From contig NZ_JAJQJS010000004.1 of the NCBI RefSeq assembly GCF_022828325.1, forward strand, positions 106,980 through 170,979: a stretch of DNA of 64,000 nucleotides. Reading direction: 5' to 3'. The notes beneath the pieces are model-generated. The model searched no databases. It worked only from the letters and a program-made list of their open reading frames with translations, and was not told where the DNA came from. The translations under genes and the position numbers were made by a program. The stretch comes from Candidatus Nanosynbacter sp. TM7-076. Lineage in GTDB: Bacteria; Patescibacteriota; Saccharimonadia; Saccharimonadales; Saccharimonadaceae. This document shows positions 25,777-35,968 of the stretch, piece after piece; within the stretch, counting starts at the first letter, position 1, and each line of letters opens with the position of its first letter.

Positions 25777-26658
25777 ATGCCGAGCACTCGCGCGCTGAAA
25801 AATCGCATTCGTTCGGTGGACTCAACCAAGCAGATCACCAAGGCTATGCAATTGGTGGCGGCTAGTAAAATGCGTCGGGCTCAAGAGGCGGACAAAGCTT
25901 CTGCGCCGTACACAATGGCGGCGGAAGAATTGCTGTCTTATTTGGCGAGCCAAGGCGCAACCGACAATCACCCGCTGTTCGTTAGGCGAAAGATAAATAA
26001 GCGATTGATTATCGTGGTGGCCAGCGACAAAGGTCTGGCTGGCGCATACAACACCAACGTTTTGAAGAAGTATTTGGAGCTGTTAAAGCGTGATGACGAG
26101 CGCGGAATTGAGAACTTAACCCTGACGATTGGTCGGCGAGCTTCGCAATTCGCAACGCGTCTTAAAGATACGAAAATCATCGGTACGTATGAAGATTTGC
26201 CAGATCAGCCGTCTGGATTGACGTTCCATACGATTTTGAATACGGCAGTAAATATGTTTGAAAATGGCGAAGTTGACGCCGTTACGCTTGTCTATACGCG
26301 TTTTGTGAATAGTATGGTTCAGACTGCTGAATTGGATAGATTATTGCCAGCAGGAACGAAAATCTTGGTTGATCCGAGTGAAGTTTCTAACACGATTTCT
26401 GACGCCAAATATGAGCCGAGTATTCCAGAGGTTTTGGACGCGGTAGCGTATCGCCTGGTTGGTGCGCGACTGTTGCAGGCGTTACTTGACGCTCGAGCCA
26501 GTGAGCATTCTATGCGTATGATGGCGATGAAGAATGCTACGGATAATGCCAGCGATTTGGTTGACGATTTGACGCTAGCTATGAACAAGGCTCGTCAAGG
26601 GGCGATTACTCAGGAACTTGCTGAAATTTCTGGTGGCGTGGAGGCGATGGAACAATGA
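25777..26658 (+). CDS. atpG: ATP synthase subunit gamma
   Basis: A 293-residue central-stalk subunit. Conserved N-terminus LKNRIRSVDSTKQITKAM and C-terminus ATDNASDLVDDLTLAMNKARQ are both present, so the gene is intact. It starts 3 bp after atpA. The next gene is not atpD as usual, but an unrelated ORF. Confidence 0.97.
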   Translation: MPSTRALKNRIRSVDSTKQITKAMQLVAASKMRRAQEADKASAPYTMAAEELLSYLASQGATDNHPLFVRRKINKRLIIVVASDKGLAGAYNTNVLKKYLELLKRDDERGIENLTLTIGRRASQFATRLKDTKIIGTYEDLPDQPSGLTFHTILNTAVNMFENGEVDAVTLVYTRFVNSMVQTAELDRLLPAGTKILVDPSEVSNTISDAKYEPSIPEVLDAVAYRLVGARLLQALLDARASEHSMRMMAMKNATDNASDLVDDLTLAMNKARQGAITQELAEISGGVEAMEQ

Positions 26659-26688
26659 TAAAGGAGATCTTGAAGTAAAGGAGCAATT

Positions 26689-28510
<1,822 letters not shown>

Positions 28511-28512
28511 CC

Positions 28513-28938
28513 ATGAAATTGTCATTAGTCACACTTGTCGGTACGAAGGTTGACGAAGAAGTTTATTCGGTGTCAATTCCGACTACTGACGGCGAAATTT
28601 CCGTTTTCCCAAGCCACGAGCCGCTAGTGACGATTGCACGGGACGGCGTGATTACCGTGCGTCGACATAAAGAAGATTCTGATAATCAGTTGGAATATTT
28701 CGCAATCTCTGGTGGTGTGGTAAAAATTGACTATTCTTCGGTGCAAATTTTGGTTGATGAAGCTGATCACGGCGATGACATCATCGAGGCGGAAACTCAG
28801 AAGGCTCTGGAGCGTGCTATTAAGGCGCGTGATGAGGCTGGCGATCAAGTTGAGCGCGAGAAAGCCAAGCAGCTTATCGATCGTCATATGGTGCGATTGA
28901 AGGTGGCGGATCTTCATAGGCGTAAGCGACGACGCTAA
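28513..28938 (+). CDS. atpC: ATP synthase subunit epsilon
   Basis: A 141-residue subunit with the N-terminal beta sandwich (TTDGEISVFPSHEPLVT) and a C-terminal two-helix part of Ala/Glu/Arg character. It ends the atp operon. Confidence 0.95.
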   Translation: MKLSLVTLVGTKVDEEVYSVSIPTTDGEISVFPSHEPLVTIARDGVITVRRHKEDSDNQLEYFAISGGVVKIDYSSVQILVDEADHGDDIIEAETQKALERAIKARDEAGDQVEREKAKQLIDRHMVRLKVADLHRRKRRR

Positions 28939-28945
28939 TATTCTA

Positions 28946-29791
28946 CTACTGGGGCGTAATAAGCGTGACGTCTAGCATGTCGCGTAGGGCGTGAATTGCC
29001 ATCTTCACTTCTAGGCGTTTACTCTCCGGGAAGACGTCAGGTGTATTCTTCTCATATGTTTTTAAGAAGTACTCGTCAAATTGCTGAGGGCTTACGGGAG
29101 AAAATCTAGTACCAAACTTAGAGAGCGATTCCATATATAACATAATGTCGTTGAGCGCGTCATCTGGACTATTAAATTTTCGCATTTCTGTTAAATCTAC
29201 TATGCGAACTCTATTATTGATATCTCTCGCGGTATTTTTTACCTGAAAATCTCCGTGCATTAGACCGAAATCGTTTAATGTCACTAACGTCAAGGCTGCT
29301 GTGGTCAGAGCTTCTGATATTTCTGACTCAGTAGGTTTGTAAGTTTCATTTAGAATAGTGTTGTCGTAGGTGACAACCCCTGATTCAAATTCGGTAATAA
29401 CGCTATAATTACTCCCCTATCTAGTAAAACCTAGAGTCTGGAATGTTAGTCGTCTTCCTTCTTCTCTGCTATTAAGATACTTTGTTGTATTATATTCGCG
29501 GATAGCGCGACTTAATGAGTCGACCGCCTTTATCGCTACTGGTTGAATTATTTTTGGAGAACTATCTGTTTGTCCTGATATTGTCATGTCTCCGAACTGG
29601 ACTTGGTAAACACTATCTTCCCTACCTTCTGCATATTTTGGTACCTTATCCACTCGGACATCGAGGGGAGTTTGATTTGGTTTTGAAACATCCGATAAGA
29701 GTATTATACCTTCCGGACTATTTTTCAGGTTAGATGTTGTAACATCTGAAGGGTGAATATAAGATAGTTTACTTTCTAGATATTCAGACAT
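28946..29791 (-). pseudogene. Protein-kinase-like gene interrupted by in-frame TAG
   Basis: Two open stretches on the minus strand, 29791-29417 and the stretch down to 28946, lie in the same frame and are separated only by one amber codon at 29417-29419. Read through, they make about 280 residues with kinase-like landmarks. Upstream part: the beta-3 Lys motif VAIK followed by a helix with Glu. Downstream part: the catalytic-loop-like HGDFQVKN and IVDLTEM as the metal-binding strand. The codons after TAG continue sensibly (GSNYSVITEFES), so this is a recent nonsense mutation, a sequencing error or programmed readthrough. The substrate is unknown. Confidence 0.75.
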
Positions 29792-29890
29792 ACCTATATT
29801 ATATCATAATAACTATACTTTTTCAATCAATTTGCGTATAGTACTAAGACTCTAATTAATACTAATCTAAATAGCGACGTCTTCCGTCGT

Positions 29891-30346
29891 CTATTCTTTA
29901 TCTTCAGCGATACCAAAAGTAACAGCCACGAATAGAGACAGAACCACTACAAACCCTGAGATAATGGCGATAGTTTTTGATGTTTTAAATGAAATAGCGT
30001 TATTTGTATACACGGATAATGTTGAAAAGGTCTCCATGTCGCTAAAATCAGGCATTGCAAGGCCGCAGATAAATAATGAGATTGACATGACGATAAAGGA
30101 AACACGTACTATTGTGGTGAGATGGTCTTTTGATGCATGGCGTTTTTTCATTTGTCGGGAGATGATTGCAAGACAGATACAGCTAACGATAAGCGCCCAC
30201 GGGCCAAGTAGTGCTAGTACCCAACCGCCGATGCCAGTAATGAATCCGCGTGCGAGCGAGAACCAGATAGCACTTACCCATAATGCTATGACAATCCATG
30301 TGTCTATGGCCTGTTGTTTTTGTAGTTTTTGTTTTTTTGTTGTCAT
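29891..30346 (-). CDS. Membrane protein with four helices
   Basis: About 151 residues from the ATG at 30346 (MTTKKQKL). A basic N-terminus is followed by four predicted membrane helices. No family recognised. The start lies 2 nt from the end of the Dus gene, so it is probably co-transcribed with it. A TATACT sits 7 nt before the ATG and could give an extra leaderless transcript. Confidence 0.7.
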   Translation of the reverse strand: MTTKKQKLQKQQAIDTWIVIALWVSAIWFSLARGFITGIGGWVLALLGPWALIVSCICLAIISRQMKKRHASKDHLTTIVRVSFIVMSISLFICGLAMPDFSDMETFSTLSVYTNNAISFKTSKTIAIISGFVVVLSLFVAVTFGIAEDKE

Positions 30347-30347
30347 G

Positions 30348-31319
30348 TCAATAAGTATAATGTGGATGATCGTTGTGTGCAAGTATTGATCGTACCTCGT
30401 CGGTCGTTGTGGTGTGCATCAATTTCTCCCGAAGTTCCTTTGCTCCGTCAAAATCGCGAATATAAATCTTGAAAAAACGTTTTAGAGTTTCAAAAGGTCG
30501 CCCTAAAATCGGCTGGTAAGAATCAAACAAATCCAAGTGATAATTAAGAAGCGCCAACAGTTCTTCTTTATGATTATCTGCGTCAGTTTTCGATTCACGG
30601 AAGCAAAACGGATCGCTGAAAACGCCCCGCCCGATCATAATTCCATTCACGCCAGGATGTTTTCTGGCAATTTCCAGCCCATGCTCTCGGTCGCGAATGT
30701 CGCCGTTGATAGTCAGGAGCGTTTGTGGGGCAATTTCATCGCGCAGCTTAACAATCTCGTCAATCAATTCGTAATGCGCCGCAACTTTACTCATCTCTTT
30801 TTTGGTGCGCAGATGAATCGTCAGATTCACGATGTCTTGTTTGAGAATTGTCGTCAGCCACTCTCGCCATTCATCGACATAAGTATAGCCCAGCCGAGTT
30901 TTTACGCTAACAGGCAATCCAGATTTTTTGGCGGCATCAATTGCAGCTATCGCTATGTCGGGCCGACGAATCAGAGCCGCGCCACCGCTTTTAATGGCAG
31001 ATTTGGCGGGACAACCCATATTGATATCAATTCCGTTAAAACCAAGTTCCGCGCAGTGCTTCGCGAAAGCTTCCATGTCCCCTGGCTCGCCACCCCAGAT
31101 TTGCGCAATCAGTGGCTGCTCATCGTCGGTCTTAATTAGTCGCCCAGCTATGGCTTTGTCGCCAGCGTGAACCCAACCGGTGGCATTTGCGAACTCGGTG
31201 AAAAATATATCTGGCGCGCCAGCCTGTTTCACGACATGACGAAACACGACGTCGGTGACGGCTTCCATTGGTGCCAATATGAAAAATGGCTGCGGTAAAT
31301 CATTCCAAAACGATGTCAT
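30348..31319 (-). CDS. tRNA-dihydrouridine synthase (Dus family)
   Basis: A 323-residue FMN-dependent TIM-barrel enzyme that reduces uridine in tRNA D-loops. Motifs: LAPMEAVTD at the start, GIDINMGCPAKS with the catalytic Cys, VSVKTRLGY, HLRTKKEMSK and the phosphate-binding GIMIGRGVF. The AHYELI segment after HLRTK is normal. Which Dus subgroup it belongs to is not clear by eye. Start fixed by TAAAAT 7 nt upstream (31327-31332 on the minus strand). Confidence 0.94.
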   Translation of the reverse strand: MTSFWNDLPQPFFILAPMEAVTDVVFRHVVKQAGAPDIFFTEFANATGWVHAGDKAIAGRLIKTDDEQPLIAQIWGGEPGDMEAFAKHCAELGFNGIDINMGCPAKSAIKSGGAALIRRPDIAIAAIDAAKKSGLPVSVKTRLGYTYVDEWREWLTTILKQDIVNLTIHLRTKKEMSKVAAHYELIDEIVKLRDEIAPQTLLTINGDIRDREHGLEIARKHPGVNGIMIGRGVFSDPFCFRESKTDADNHKEELLALLNYHLDLFDSYQPILGRPFETLKRFFKIYIRDFDGAKELREKLMHTTTTDEVRSILAHNDHPHYTY

Positions 31320-31344
31320 CTCTGTTATTTTATCACAAAAAGGA

Positions 31345-31379
31345 GAAAACCCCTCACTCTCGTCTTTGAGAATGAGGGG
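31345..31379 (-). terminator. Terminator of the 31.4-32.1 kb transcript
   Basis: On the minus strand CCCCTCA pairs with TGAGGGG, enclosing an inner stem, and is followed by TTTTCTCC. Confidence 0.75.
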
Positions 31380-31470
31380 GATGGCGGGCTCAAGCGGTTC
31401 TGCTCGGAATTGATTTCAACGCTGAAATCGACTACCACGAGTGAATCTCGCGAGCCCGAAAATTAGAAAA

Positions 31471-31534
31471 CATCAATACTTCCACGTGCCGGCTCACGTT
31501 GCTAGGCGTCATTGTCTAGCAGGAAATATTGATG
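31471..31534. other. Three-way-junction RNA motif
   Basis: A 13-bp closing stem with one mismatch (31471-31483 with 31522-31534) holds two hairpins: ACGTG/CACGT (31484-31499) and GCTAG/CTAGC (31501-31520). The fold is possible on either strand. Confidence 0.6.
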
Positions 31535-31579
31535 AACCTGAACGCCGCCATTGAGGCGCTCGACAGCGTTAGGTTTTTT
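31535..31579 (+). terminator. Hairpin with T-run on the plus strand
   Basis: AACCT-AACGC pairs with GCGTT-AGGTT (one bulged G, an inner CGCC/GGCG stem) and a run of six T ends it. It would stop a plus-strand transcript covering the three-way junction, antisense to the cassette. Confidence 0.5.
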
Positions 31580-31773
31580 AATTGCCGGATGGCGGGCATG
31601 GAGGGAGTCGAACCCTCTCCTCTCTCTCGTGCGAGAGAGAGGGACTCTCGGTCCACATACCCTTTGATTCTTTTCCGGATTACCGGCTGGCTGAATCATG
31701 CCAGGGGCGGACGGACGCCCTCTTGCTGACGCGGAGTCAGCGGTTTCGCAGATCAAGATCTGCGACCGTCTTG

Positions 31774-32064
31774 TCAAGTGTTTCTTCCTCCGCACTGGAG
31801 GCAGACTTGTCCACTACCGCCACAAGTGTGGCAAGAATACCCGAGGGACCGCTTCCCGGTCCCATTGCAGCTCGGGCACGTCTTCGTGCCAGTGTACCCC
31901 ATGTGGGCACATTTCACACAAGACAAGGGTTTCACCCCCTTCCCGCCGCGGTTGCGGCAATAGAAAGGAACTAACCCCTCTTTCAAGCCATGCTTTTGTG
32001 CGAAGCATGACCTGGGTTTGGTGTCATTCGCGACACCAAGCCGAGAAGTTATCTCCGTCAACAA
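31774..32064 (-). CDS. Small DnaJ-type zinc-finger protein
   Basis: This frame encodes four CxxC pairs in DnaJ cysteine-rich style: CVKCAHMG, CPSCNGTG, CHTCGGSG and CLQCGG, enough for two zinc sites. There is no J-domain. The longest frame opens with a TTG at 32064 (up to 96 residues), only a few bases from the predicted +1; an in-frame TTG at 31986 (70 residues) is possible. Neither has a good Shine-Dalgarno sequence, so the start is unsure. The coding DNA itself folds into strong hairpins (for example GGGACCG/CGGTCCC). It is GC-richer than the flanking genes. Confidence 0.6.
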   Translation of the reverse strand: MLTEITSRLGVANDTKPRSCFAQKHGLKEGLVPFYCRNRGGKGVKPLSCVKCAHMGYTGTKTCPSCNGTGKRSLGYSCHTCGGSGQVCLQCGGRNT

Positions 32065-32075
32065 AAGCGTTTATT

Positions 32076-32104
32076 ATAATAACACTAATTATAAAAAAAT
32101 GCAA
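32076..32104 (-). promoter_or_regulatory. Promoter of the zinc-finger/RNA cassette
   Basis: Minus strand TTGCAT (32104-32099), 17-bp spacer with AATTAGTG, TATTAT (32081-32076). The first transcribed bases GCTTTTGTTGACG are repeated in the leader at 51.6 kb. Confidence 0.75.
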
Positions 32105-32123
32105 CAATGTACTAGAATAATTT

Positions 32124-35100
32124 TTATATTTCGCCTGCTAACAGGTCTTTTTCGAATTGCAACATTCCCTTATAATCCGCCGAATAGCCAGAAATATCCG
32201 GCAGATCTAACGTGGTGATTTTTTGCCAAATAATCTCAATCAGTTGCGTAAATTCAGACAGTTCTTCTCTGGAGAACATGTCTTCCAGGCTGAGGATATC
32301 GCCGGTCTTCATGTCTGGCTCGACAAATTGTAATCGCCCGCCAGTAAACGTGAAATTGCTATAATCGCGTGAATGCTCGACCAGCAGCTGATAGAACATC
32401 AATTGCTGACGATATTTATGAAGTTTGATTTTCTCGTAATCGGCCGAACCTTTCCAGGAATGTGACGGCTTGCCAGTTTTATAATCCGTTACGAAGATGG
32501 TTTTATTTTGCTTGTCGATGTCCGCGACGTCAAGTTTACCAGTCAATCTGGCGCTATTTATAATTACGCCTTGGTTTGAAAAGTCCAATTCCGCCAAGTC
32601 CGTGTCGTGAAAATCTGAAGATTTGGCGTTTAAGAATGCGGTCAAAGCCGACTTCCCTTTATCCAAATACAATTGAAAATCGTCGGCTGGCAAATGTTGG
32701 CTCTCGAGGGATTTTTGGAAAAATTGGAGAATTTGTTCGGTGCTTGGCAATTGATGATCGGCGCTGAATGAGCAATGTGCTTGCTGAAGGCTGCTGTGAA
32801 TTGCGGTTCCGTAAGCCGCGGCGGAATTTTTGGCGGATGGAAAATGCAGCAAATTGTTCAATAAGAAATTCTGCGGTCCGCCACGTGAAACGTCGAGGAA
32901 GTTATTCAAATGTGTCGCAGAAAGTTTGTATGTTTCCAGTGCTGGCGCCAATAAGTCCTTTAATTCCGGAACAATCGGTGAAGTTAGTCGCGTCGTCCAG
33001 TCGGTTTCAGCGAGTTCAATTTGTTCAGCCGGATCGTCGCTGGTTGGAATGATGGTTGGTGTGCAATTCGTCAAGAAACTGGCAATTATCGTGTCGCTGC
33101 CGGAATCGTTGGTTTGGGAATAAGTCATGGTCAATGTGGTTTTGGCGCGAGTCATCGCCACGAAAAACAGCCGAAGTCGCTCGTCATAAGTAGCGCCAGC
33201 TGGCTGAAGTTGGAGATTTGCGGGATATCGGATAGCTCGGCTACGTGAACGAACTTTTTCGCCCCAAGCGCTGTCAATTGCCCCAATCACAAAAACGTGC
33301 GGAAATTCCAGGCCTTTGGATTTGTGCGCGGTCATCAAATTTATAGCGCCGCTGAGTGAACTTGCGTGCGTGCGAATTTGTGTTAAGCGAGTCTTTGTCG
33401 AAATATGCAGGTCAATAAACTCCAAAAAGTCTTCCAGTGTTGGATTTTTATCGGTGATTCGATCGCGAAGTTTTTGGCGCAAAGTACGCAAACTTTCCAG
33501 AATTGTCAGATACGCTTCTGGGTTTTTATCTAGCTTTTCTGGCGAGAAATAGAAATTGGCGAGAGAATTGACCTGAAGGTCGCCGCTTTCATCGTTAGTT
33601 AAGCCTAATAAATTGTCCAATTGCTCTTCCAATGGTAGATTCGGCACGTCCTTAGCGCGCTCCAAAAGCCACTCCGCAAATTCCTTAAATACGCTGTTCG
33701 CCAGCATACTTTCCAGCCACAATTGCCGATTTTTGTAAGCTTGAAGGCTCAATTTCCAGATGTCCAGCGCAGAAAATCCAAACGCTGGATGAGCCGTAAT
33801 TTCCGGCAATAAGCTATTGGCGACGTCCAAATTATTCTGGCTAATCGCCACGACAGTTCGCGCTAATTTGTCCAGAATCTGAATTATGTCTTGCTCCAGA
33901 ATGTCGTCGTGACGCTCGTAATTGACAAAAAGATTTTCCTTATAAAGATGCGGAAGAATTTCAATGAGTTCCTTATGGTGGCGCGCAATAATCGTGATGT
34001 TTTCTGGTTTCTCGCCATTTTTTATCAGCTCGGCAATTTGTTTGGCAATTCCCGCTCGCTCTTCGCTAACAGATGAGAATTCTTGGATTTCGACTTTTGA
34101 GCCTTCGCTATTTGCGTGTGCGGTCAATTGTTTTGATAGCCCGTCAATTGTGTTTTCCAGTCGATCTGCGCCTTGAGTGATGACGTCCCGCGCTGAGGAT
34201 AAAATGTTCTCGGCGGAACGATAATTGTCGGTCAAAACGATGATTTTTGGGTCGTGATAATGCTGGCGGAAACGCTGGATGTTGCCCACGTCTGCGCCTT
34301 GGAAGCTGAAGATTGCTTGGTCGTCGTCACCAACCGCCATGATGTTTGGATTGTCGTCGTTCTCGCTGGTCAAATTGAACAGCAATCGTAATTGCGCCAA
34401 GTTTGTGTCCTGGAACTCGTCGACCATGATGAATTGGAATTGCTCTTGGAGATTTGCGCGCAGTTCTGGGTGAGATTCGCAGGCTTGAATAACTGATAAA
34501 ATCATGTCGTCGTAATCAAATAGCGAGCGCTCGGATAAAATATTTACGTATTTTTCGTAAACGTCAATTGCGGCGGATAATTTTTCTGCGGCGGTAAAAT
34601 CTTTCAGGACAAATTCGCCATTGGCATTTTTTTCGCACCATTTATTTTTCCAAGCAGTCAGTGGCTTGGTTGAGTTTTCGTCAAGTGCTTCCTGGGTGGT
34701 GTGCACGATACTCAGCGCCAAAACGTTGGCGTATGGCGTGATTGAGGCTGGCAATTTTGAGTTTTTCTCGTCAGGATTTTTGGCGGCTAAATTGGCAATT
34801 TTCTCAGCTATCGGCGCAAACATTTCGATTGTCTTTTTCGATATTTTGGCGGAAAATACTTGCTGAATATCTGGCGCGATTTCAGCGATTGTGCTTTGAT
34901 TGTCCTCAATAATTGCCCGTAATTCTGACGGCGTTAAGCCGCTTTGCTTGAACTCGGAAATAATGCGGATGAGGTCTTTAATGTAAACGAATTCCCCGTT
35001 ATTTTTCGCGCTTAATGGATTTCGCCAATCAAGTCCTTCGAGTATTCCAGAGATAATTTGATATTGCGTCAATTCGTCAACCGGCTGAGCGTCGGCGCCA

Positions 35101-35420
35101 CGGAAAAAATACTCGCGATGTTGATTGATGATTTCTGCGCCGAAGCTGTGGAACGTGTGAATCGCAATTTTATACGCGTCCTCACCGATAATCTGGCGAA
35201 GTCGTTGGCGCATATTCGTGGCGCCGCTTTCAGTAAACGTCAAGCACAAAATACTGTTAGGTAAAGTGTCGGTCTGTTTCAGGATTTGGGCAGTGCGCAT
35301 ACTTAGAAGCTCGGTTTTCCCCGTTCCTGGCCCAGCAATTACCAAAAGCGATCCGTGAATGTAGTCGACTGCTTGTCGTTGATTATCGTTTAATTTAGCG
35401 TAACGAGTATTGAAATCCAT
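32124..35420 (-). CDS. UvrD-family helicase with RecB-like nuclease domain
   Basis: A 1098-residue SF1A helicase. Walker A AGPGTGKTEL, Walker B MVDEFQDTN, motif III DDDQAIFSFQGA and motif V MTAHKSKGLEFPHVF are in order. The last ~250 residues form a PD-(D/E)xK nuclease of RecB type, seen as GKLDVADI and DYKTGKP with Lys. Such single-chain helicase-nucleases process DNA ends in recombination repair (an AddA/RecB-like role). No AddB or RecC partner lies nearby. Start fixed by TAAAAT 6 nt upstream (35427-35432). Confidence 0.95.
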   Translation of the reverse strand: MDFNTRYAKLNDNQRQAVDYIHGSLLVIAGPGTGKTELLSMRTAQILKQTDTLPNSILCLTFTESGATNMRQRLRQIIGEDAYKIAIHTFHSFGAEIINQHREYFFRGADAQPVDELTQYQIISGILEGLDWRNPLSAKNNGEFVYIKDLIRIISEFKQSGLTPSELRAIIEDNQSTIAEIAPDIQQVFSAKISKKTIEMFAPIAEKIANLAAKNPDEKNSKLPASITPYANVLALSIVHTTQEALDENSTKPLTAWKNKWCEKNANGEFVLKDFTAAEKLSAAIDVYEKYVNILSERSLFDYDDMILSVIQACESHPELRANLQEQFQFIMVDEFQDTNLAQLRLLFNLTSENDDNPNIMAVGDDDQAIFSFQGADVGNIQRFRQHYHDPKIIVLTDNYRSAENILSSARDVITQGADRLENTIDGLSKQLTAHANSEGSKVEIQEFSSVSEERAGIAKQIAELIKNGEKPENITIIARHHKELIEILPHLYKENLFVNYERHDDILEQDIIQILDKLARTVVAISQNNLDVANSLLPEITAHPAFGFSALDIWKLSLQAYKNRQLWLESMLANSVFKEFAEWLLERAKDVPNLPLEEQLDNLLGLTNDESGDLQVNSLANFYFSPEKLDKNPEAYLTILESLRTLRQKLRDRITDKNPTLEDFLEFIDLHISTKTRLTQIRTHASSLSGAINLMTAHKSKGLEFPHVFVIGAIDSAWGEKVRSRSRAIRYPANLQLQPAGATYDERLRLFFVAMTRAKTTLTMTYSQTNDSGSDTIIASFLTNCTPTIIPTSDDPAEQIELAETDWTTRLTSPIVPELKDLLAPALETYKLSATHLNNFLDVSRGGPQNFLLNNLLHFPSAKNSAAAYGTAIHSSLQQAHCSFSADHQLPSTEQILQFFQKSLESQHLPADDFQLYLDKGKSALTAFLNAKSSDFHDTDLAELDFSNQGVIINSARLTGKLDVADIDKQNKTIFVTDYKTGKPSHSWKGSADYEKIKLHKYRQQLMFYQLLVEHSRDYSNFTFTGGRLQFVEPDMKTGDILSLEDMFSREELSEFTQLIEIIWQKITTLDLPDISGYSADYKGMLQFEKDLLAGEI

Positions 35421-35437
35421 AGTTTTATTTTACCATG

Positions 35438-35466
35438 TTGACTAGTTTTAATAGAGCGTGTAATAT
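35438..35466 (+). promoter_or_regulatory. Promoter of the secreted-protein cassette
   Basis: TTGACT, 17-bp spacer, TAATAT. It runs divergent to the helicase gene, whose start is just upstream. Confidence 0.8.
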
Positions 35467-35502
35467 TAGGGTATCGTGCTAGTTCCTTGCGCGTTTCAGT
35501 TA

Positions 35503-35527
35503 GCTAAGGGACGCACAGTACCTTAGC
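35503..35527 (+). promoter_or_regulatory. 5' leader hairpin
   Basis: GCTAAGG pairs perfectly with CCTTAGC across an 11-nt loop in the leader, 25 bp before the start codon. Confidence 0.5.
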
Positions 35528-35551
35528 GATTTCTATCCTGGAAGGAGAATC

Positions 35552-35896
35552 ATGAGCAAGAGGATTATTTCCGTACTTGCCATCGTCATGCTCGCCGCTG
35601 GGTCGCTATTCGTGACTCAGAGTAGCGCCAAGGCATATCCTGGCAACTGCTATGCGGAAGTGACGCCTGACCTCAGAGGGCACGCTAGCTGTCATTCCGG
35701 CACGGGGTATTACCGTGTTAGTGTCAGTTGCGCAGCAGTCTGGACGTTTGGATATGCCTTTGGGGTGTATAGCCCCTGGGTTGCCGTAGGGTCCAGGAAT
35801 GACGAAGCCTGGGCGTCGTGTCCTCCTGGAGCGTGGCTGTGGAAGCCTGCTGGACAGGCTCGCTATTACGCGTTCCTCGAGAGGAGAAATCCCTGA
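35552..35896 (+). CDS. Small secreted Cys-containing protein, actinobacterial in style
   Basis: A 114-residue protein with a clear signal peptide (basic MSKR, hydrophobic core, AKA cleavage near residue 28). The mature part of about 86 residues has four Cys (in NCYAE, ASCHS, VSCAA and ASCPP), likely two disulphides. The style (Tyr-Pro-Gly-Asn-Cys start, Gly-Thr-Gly-Tyr-Tyr-Arg-Val core, closing Ala-Trp-Ala-Ser-Cys-Pro-Pro-Gly) looks like small secreted proteins of actinobacteria. Base composition is GC-richer than the neighbours. Ribosome site AAGGAG. Possibly acquired from a host actinobacterium; no function can be named. Confidence 0.85.
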   Translation: MSKRIISVLAIVMLAAGSLFVTQSSAKAYPGNCYAEVTPDLRGHASCHSGTGYYRVSVSCAAVWTFGYAFGVYSPWVAVGSRNDEAWASCPPGAWLWKPAGQARYYAFLERRNP

Positions 35897-35900
35897 GATG

Positions 35901-35956
35901 AGCCTCAGAGTCGCTCTTTGGAGCGACTCTGAGGCTAAGATTTATAATATTTTTTA
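35901..35956 (+). terminator. Very strong terminator of the secreted-protein cassette
   Basis: A perfect 16-bp stem (AGCCTCAGAGTCGCTC and its complement) with loop TTTG, followed by an AT-rich stretch ending in six to seven T. Confidence 0.85.
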
Positions 35957-35968
35957 AGGAGGGCGTAA

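Larger units (their letters stand above)
31380..31770 (-). ncRNA. Hairpin-dense structured RNA region with tRNA-like 3' half
   Basis: Almost every base can be placed in perfect short stems. On the minus strand, in order: CGCAGATC/GATCTGCG, GCTGAC/GTCAGC, GGGCG/CGCCC, CTGGC/GCCAG, CCGG/CCGG, a 10-bp CCTCTCTCTC/GAGAGAGAGG stem, and a canonical T-arm GAGGG-TTCGACT-CCCTC. That arm is followed by CATGCCC-G-CCA, exactly like a tRNA or tmRNA 3' end with discriminator G. A three-way junction and a CGGGCTC/GAGCCCG closed domain follow. No matching 5' acceptor strand, D-arm or tag reading frame was found, so neither an ordinary tRNA nor tmRNA fits. It lies downstream of the zinc-finger ORF on the same transcript. 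Confidence 0.45.

Noticed and set aside
29417..29791. Independent 124-residue gene
   Set aside because: It is in frame with the downstream stretch and holds only the first half of a kinase-like fold, so it is treated as part of the interrupted gene.
31380..31700. Complete tmRNA gene
   Set aside because: The T-arm and CCA end fit, but no complementary 5' acceptor strand, no GCN resume codon and no tag ORF ending in Ala-Ala stop were found in either order, including a permuted arrangement.
31502..31795. 97-residue minus-strand ORF across the structured RNA
   Set aside because: Its sequence is just the translation of the hairpins and T-arm (the RGFDS type peptide typical of tRNA shadows) and it has no ribosome site.
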